Source: Thermoplasmatota archaeon
GTDB taxonomy: Archaea; Thermoplasmatota; Thermoplasmata; Thermoplasmatales; GCA-001856825
Direction of reading: 5' to 3'
NCBI GenBank assembly: GCA_023379555.1
Contig: JAMCQR010000036.1
Location: 1-7,720, forward strand
DNA: 7,720 nt
Position 1 is the stretch's first letter, and every line of letters starts with the position of its first letter. The notes under the pieces were generated by a model. The model saw nothing but the letters and a program-made list of their open reading frames with translations. It had not been told where the DNA came from and ran no database searches. This document shows positions 5,084 through 7,720 of this stretch, piece after piece. The translations under genes and the position numbers were made by a program.

Positions 5084-6766
5084 ATGAGGAAGACCAAGAT
5101 AATCGCGACGTTAGGGCCAGCATGCTCAGATAGCAAAATCCTTCAGGAAATGTTCAAGATTGGACTTTCAGCCGTTAGAATAAACACGGCTCACATCTCT
5201 CCCGGAGATGTGAAAAGGTCGAGACGAAGAGTAGACTCCATCAATGCTCCGGAGGGGACTCACGTTGGGTTGATTGTTGATCTAAAAGGTCCTGAACTGA
5301 GGACTGGAGAATTTAGAGGAGGGGCATTCAAGGTGTCGAAGGGAAAGAGGTACAAATTGTCATCCAGTTCTAAGGGTTCGGATATTAGTTTGAACAACGG
5401 GAGCGTCTTCAATATGATTAAGGAAAACGATGTCGTCCTAATGAGTGATGGGATGGTGCAATTCAAGACAATTGAGAGTGATGGAAATTCCGCGGTAGTT
5501 TTGGCCGTGAACAGTGGGACTTTGAGAGACAGGAGCCGGGTGAACATTCCGGGTCGGATTCTCAATCTGGGGACCGTCACCAACCGAGACAAGCTCTTCA
5601 TCGACGAAGGAATAAAGGCAGGAGTGGAATTCTTTGCACTCTCTTTCGTGCAAAACCGGAGTAACGTCCTTGAACTCCAAAAAATGGTTCTTGAAAGTGG
5701 TGGAAATTCGGAAATAGTATCTAAAATCGAGACGAAGAGTGGTCTGCAGAATATCAAGGAAATTGCTAAGGCCTCGGCGTTTGTCATGGTGGCAAGAGGG
5801 GATCTTGGTGTAGAATTGCCCCTGGAGGAAGTGAGTCTTGCTCAGAAGAAGATAATCTTTGAATCACACAACGAGGGGGTTCCAACCATAGTTGCCACAC
5901 AGATTCTCGAATCAATGATCTACAACACATCGCCCACCAGGGCTGAAGTCTCTGACGTCACAAATGCCATTATGGACAATGTGGACGCCCTGATGCTTTC
6001 AGAGGAAACCGCGATTGGAAAGAATCCAATCGAGGCGGTGAAATATCTCACAGAAATTTCCGAGTATGTCGACCCCCGAGCATTGAAGTTCCTGGAACCT
6101 AGGTCATTTTACGGGAATAAGGTTGCATTCTCTATCTCCATGGCATCAAAGGTAGTCGCAACTGAGATTGACGCTGACGGAATCTTGGTATTCACCAAGT
6201 CCGGAAATACTGCCAGGATGATCTCTCAAATGAGGCCACAGGTTCCAATATATGCTGCTGTGACTAACGGAAACTTGGCCAACAAACTGAATCTTCTGAG
6301 AGGTGTGACTCCGATAATTGTACCGACAAAATTTTCAAAATCGAAAGATCTTCTTTCAGCTATCGAGTACTTCAATTCTATTAATTTCTTTTCAAGGAAA
6401 GCAAGACTTGTCGTTGTATCCGGAGCCCCTTACTTCTTGTTCGGTGGAACAAATGATGTTAGAATTGTTACAATGGGGAAATTCTTGGGGAGGGGTTACC
6501 CATCTGGGAAAAACGTGGAAGGCCGCATTACCAACGAAATTGGAGGAAAGGGGGAGATTCTCATCGTAAATTCTGATGGTTCAGATTTCAAAGTACCAAA
6601 AAGAAAGTTCAAGGCGGTCATTTTTACCAACGGCATCTCAATAGAAATCCGAGAGACACTCATCAACTCGGGGACTACAGTACTCACTAATACAAGCCTA
6701 ATAACGAATCTTAAGGAAGGTCACGCTGTATCGATAGACGGAGAAACGGGAGTGATCACGGGCTAG
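5084..6766 (+). CDS. pyk: Pyruvate kinase with shortened C-terminal swivelling-type domain
   Basis: Transfers phosphate from phosphoenolpyruvate to ADP, the last step of glycolysis, in the cytosol. The 560 residues exceed the roughly 450-480 usual for archaea. Barrel motifs in order: TKIIATLGPACSD (3-15), VRINTAH (31-37), DLKGPELRTG (66-75), then the B domain (about 71-155), SKIET with Lys214 and Glu216, ARGDLGVELP (237-246) with Asp240, TQILESMI with Thr272, PTRAEVSD (284-291) and MLSEETAIG (304-312). The C domain includes FTKSGNTARMIS (370-381) and ends near residue 470. Residues 471-560 resemble the extra PEP-utiliser-like domain of Geobacillus-type kinases, but are shorter and lack its TSH histidine motif. 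The potassium-site serine is Ala36 in the NTAH motif, and the usual Thr before KGPE is Leu67. The start is ATG 5084 with GGTGA four bases upstream. Activity is likely, since the catalytic Lys, Glu, Asp and Thr are present; cation need is uncertain. Confidence 0.95.
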   Translation: MRKTKIIATLGPACSDSKILQEMFKIGLSAVRINTAHISPGDVKRSRRRVDSINAPEGTHVGLIVDLKGPELRTGEFRGGAFKVSKGKRYKLSSSSKGSDISLNNGSVFNMIKENDVVLMSDGMVQFKTIESDGNSAVVLAVNSGTLRDRSRVNIPGRILNLGTVTNRDKLFIDEGIKAGVEFFALSFVQNRSNVLELQKMVLESGGNSEIVSKIETKSGLQNIKEIAKASAFVMVARGDLGVELPLEEVSLAQKKIIFESHNEGVPTIVATQILESMIYNTSPTRAEVSDVTNAIMDNVDALMLSEETAIGKNPIEAVKYLTEISEYVDPRALKFLEPRSFYGNKVAFSISMASKVVATEIDADGILVFTKSGNTARMISQMRPQVPIYAAVTNGNLANKLNLLRGVTPIIVPTKFSKSKDLLSAIEYFNSINFFSRKARLVVVSGAPYFLFGGTNDVRIVTMGKFLGRGYPSGKNVEGRITNEIGGKGEILIVNSDGSDFKVPKRKFKAVIFTNGISIEIRETLINSGTTVLTNTSLITNLKEGHAVSIDGETGVITG

Positions 6767-6932
6767 ACGTACCTTTCAATTTCTCGTGATACAGTGAATT
6801 TCTTATGCAAGAAACCCGAAACTACGCAATCGAAGAAAAGTAGTCCATGATAGACTAAGTTAGAGCAAAAAGATTGATTATCTAATAGTCATCTTACACT
6901 GAATTTCACAGCAATTTGAAGAGATGGCTTGA
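6767..6932 (+). other. 166-base gap before the glycosylase gene
   Basis: No gene is seen here. It holds a near-perfect direct repeat (TACAGTGAATTTC at 6790-6802 and TACACTGAATTTC at 6895-6907, 12 of 13 bases equal), a small AT-rich hairpin TTTCTT-ATGC-AAGAAA at 6799-6814 without a T-run after it, and a possible TATA-like GATTATCTAATA around 6875-6886. The second copy of the repeat ends 25 bases before ATG 6933, so it overlaps the place where a leaderless TATA would lie. The promoter of the next gene is probably here but is not clearly defined. Confidence 0.4.
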
Positions 6933-7511
6933 ATGGATTCGGCAGCAAAGGATAAAACAAGGTGTGGGTGGTCTTCAAACGATCCAGCTATGATGCTATA
7001 TCACGACAGAGAGTGGGGGGTCCCGATACACGATGACAGAACCTTGTTCGAGTTCTTAGTATTGGAAGGAGCCCAGGCTGGACTAAGCTGGTTAACGATT
7101 CTTAAGAGAAGGGGTGCATACAGGAAAGCATTTGACAACTTTGATTTTAAAAAGATAGCCAAGTACGACAAAAGCAAGATCGATAAACTAGTTCAAGACC
7201 AATCAATAATCAGAAACAGGTTGAAGATAGAAGCGACAGTAGCAAACGCTAAAGCATTCATCGCAGTAAGAAGGGAATTTGATTCTTTTGATAAATACAT
7301 ATGGAAGTTCGTTGACGACAGACCAATAAGGAACGAGTGGGTCTCCCTGAAGTCGATTCCCGCCAAAACAGAAATTTCGGACAAATTGAGCAAGGATTTG
7401 ATAAAGAGGGGCTTCAAGTTTGTAGGTTCGACGATATGTTATGCTCATATGCAAGCAACTGGAATGGTGAATGATCATCTCGTGACCTGCTTCAGACACA
7501 ATGAGGTCTAA
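6933..7511 (+). CDS. tag: DNA-3-methyladenine glycosylase I
   Basis: Base excision repair enzyme that cuts the N-glycosidic bond of 3-methyladenine in alkylated DNA, leaving an abasic site; it acts on the chromosome in the cytosol. The 192 residues compare with 187 in E. coli Tag, and the match runs the full length. Zinc ligands are visible: Cys11 in RCGW, His24 in YHDREWGVP, and His182/Cys186 in VNDHLVTC. The base pocket has Tyr23, Glu45 in LEGAQAG and Trp53 in GLSW. IIRNRLKI (92-99) and KRGFKFVGSTICYAHMQATG (158-177) are the helix-hairpin-helix region and its following segment. Nothing appears missing. The start is ATG 6933; an upstream ATG at 6924 is closed by a stop two codons later. The TATA-like sequence is weak and no good ribosome binding site is seen. 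Tag is common in bacteria and patchy in archaea, so acquisition by transfer is plausible. Its neighbours do not share its function. Confidence 0.95.
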   Translation: MDSAAKDKTRCGWSSNDPAMMLYHDREWGVPIHDDRTLFEFLVLEGAQAGLSWLTILKRRGAYRKAFDNFDFKKIAKYDKSKIDKLVQDQSIIRNRLKIEATVANAKAFIAVRREFDSFDKYIWKFVDDRPIRNEWVSLKSIPAKTEISDKLSKDLIKRGFKFVGSTICYAHMQATGMVNDHLVTCFRHNEV

Positions 7512-7569
7512 GCCACGGACGATATTGCTAAGATATTCAGACAACAAATTAGGGGAATCAAAAGGAAAT

Positions 7570-7578
7570 GTAATAAAA
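7570..7578 (+). promoter_or_regulatory. TATA-like box of the aminotransferase
   Basis: GTAATAAAA is centred about 26 bases before ATG 7600, preceded by purine-rich AAAGGAAAT that could be a BRE. The spacing fits a leaderless transcript starting at the ATG and argues against starting the protein further upstream. Confidence 0.5.
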
Positions 7579-7582
7579 CAAG

Positions 7583-7600
7583 TGACCGATACCTCGGTCA
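7583..7600 (+). promoter_or_regulatory. Perfect dyad abutting the aminotransferase start
   Basis: TGACCGA (7583-7589) and TCGGTCA (7594-7600) are perfect seven-base inverted arms around TACC. The dyad fills the space between the TATA-like box and the start, and its last base is the A of ATG 7600. That is a usual place for an archaeal repressor operator. If transcription starts upstream instead, it would form a hairpin hiding the start codon. Confidence 0.45.
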
Positions 7601-7720
7601 TGAGAAAGATACTGATGATTCCAGGGCCGATTGAATACGAAAGCAAGGTTCTGAATGCAATGTCTTTGCCGACTATGTCTCACTCTTCAAAGGAATTTGT
7701 CTCAATTTTCAGGGATTCGC
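7600..7720 (+). CDS. Class-V aminotransferase, N-terminal 40 residues (runs off right edge)
   Basis: PLP-dependent aminotransferase of the alanine-glyoxylate / serine-pyruvate group (class V, fold type I), cut by the window end after 40 codons. The visible part, with MIPGPIEYESKVLNAM at residues 6-21 and LPTMSHSSKEFVSIF at 23-37, is the family's characteristic beginning: PGP followed by a residue run ending in a conserved (S/G)H(x)S(x)EF. The lysine that binds PLP would lie far beyond the edge, so activity cannot be judged. The frame is open back to an ATG at 7501 overlapping the tag stop, with a GTG at 7582, but the extra 33 residues do not look like the family and a TATA-like box sits inside them, 26 bases before ATG 7600. 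The known reaction types supply hydroxypyruvate from serine or glycine from glyoxylate; a link to the glycerate kinase in this window is inferred. Confidence 0.85.
   Translation, partial: MRKILMIPGPIEYESKVLNAMSLPTMSHSSKEFVSIFRDS

Noticed and set aside
5260..5787. Minus-strand frame of 175 codons inside pyruvate kinase
   Set aside because: It is antisense to the conserved barrel of pyruvate kinase; its length reflects codon bias of the real gene.
6799..6814. TTTCTT-ATGC-AAGAAA hairpin after pyruvate kinase as a terminator
   Set aside because: The stem is short and AT-rich and is followed by CCCG, not a T-run; archaeal termination would not be expected to depend on it.
7501..7599. Upstream extension of the aminotransferase to ATG 7501, overlapping the tag stop
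   Set aside because: The frame is open, but the added 33 residues do not resemble the family, and a TATA-like box and a dyad lie inside it at the right distance from ATG 7600.
7203..7646. Minus-strand frame of 147 codons across tag and the following gap
   Set aside because: It is antisense to the conserved half of Tag and runs through the promoter of the next gene, with no motif or start signal.
1..7720. tRNA, rRNA, CRISPR array, insertion sequence or phage gene
   Set aside because: I looked for cloverleaf-like stretches, regularly spaced repeats, terminal inverted repeats and transposase or phage motifs and saw none; gaps between genes are all shorter than 170 bases.

Overview
The window looks like chromosomal DNA from an archaeon, probably a moderate-GC euryarchaeal or Thermoplasmata-like lineage; the exact lineage is an inference. 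Four things support this. Several genes have an AT-rich TATA-like box centred about 24-28 bases before the start codon with no ribosome binding site between, which is the layout of archaeal leaderless transcripts. The pyruvate kinase carries the SEETAIG form of a motif that is usually SGETA in bacteria. The small amidohydrolase has the NFHTHLGDS and DFRESG signature that I associate with an archaeal family. Shine-Dalgarno sites, where present, are of the GGTGA/GAGGT kind. No rRNA, tRNA, CRISPR array, transposon or phage gene is visible.

Layout, left to right. Positions 1-1349 are a minus-strand pair: an amidohydrolase of the deaminase/chlorohydrolase type (309-1349), followed 20 bases later by an unrecognised protein that runs off the left edge (288 to 1). 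A single palindromic AT box at 1371-1384 sits exactly midway between that amidohydrolase and a divergent glycerate 2-kinase (1404-2669, plus strand). The kinase ends 10 bases from a convergent YtcJ-type amidohydrolase (2680-4245, minus). A 97-base divergent region (4246-4342) then leads to a plus-strand run: a Dph6-related ATP pyrophosphatase (4343-5014), pyruvate kinase with an unusual C-terminal extension (5084-6766), DNA-3-methyladenine glycosylase I (6933-7511), and the first 40 codons of a class-V aminotransferase (7600 to the right edge).

Function. Three of the enzymes can be joined into one route by known biochemistry: a serine/alanine-glyoxylate-type aminotransferase would yield hydroxypyruvate, which after reduction gives glycerate; glycerate 2-kinase makes 2-phosphoglycerate; enolase (not in the window) makes phosphoenolpyruvate; pyruvate kinase makes pyruvate. 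The same kinase also serves the non-phosphorylative Entner-Doudoroff pathway. The genes are on separate promoters, so this is a neighbourhood association and not an operon. The remaining genes are a DNA repair enzyme, two amidohydrolases of unknown substrate and an ATP pyrophosphatase whose assignment to diphthamide synthesis is uncertain.

Most of the interest is in the regulatory DNA: a symmetric bidirectional TATA element, and short dyads overlapping or just downstream of three promoters. I did not find a clear undescribed defence, mobile or RNA system. Gene starts were chosen from promoter geometry and differ from the longest reading frame in two cases (1349 instead of 1364, and 4343 instead of 4334).
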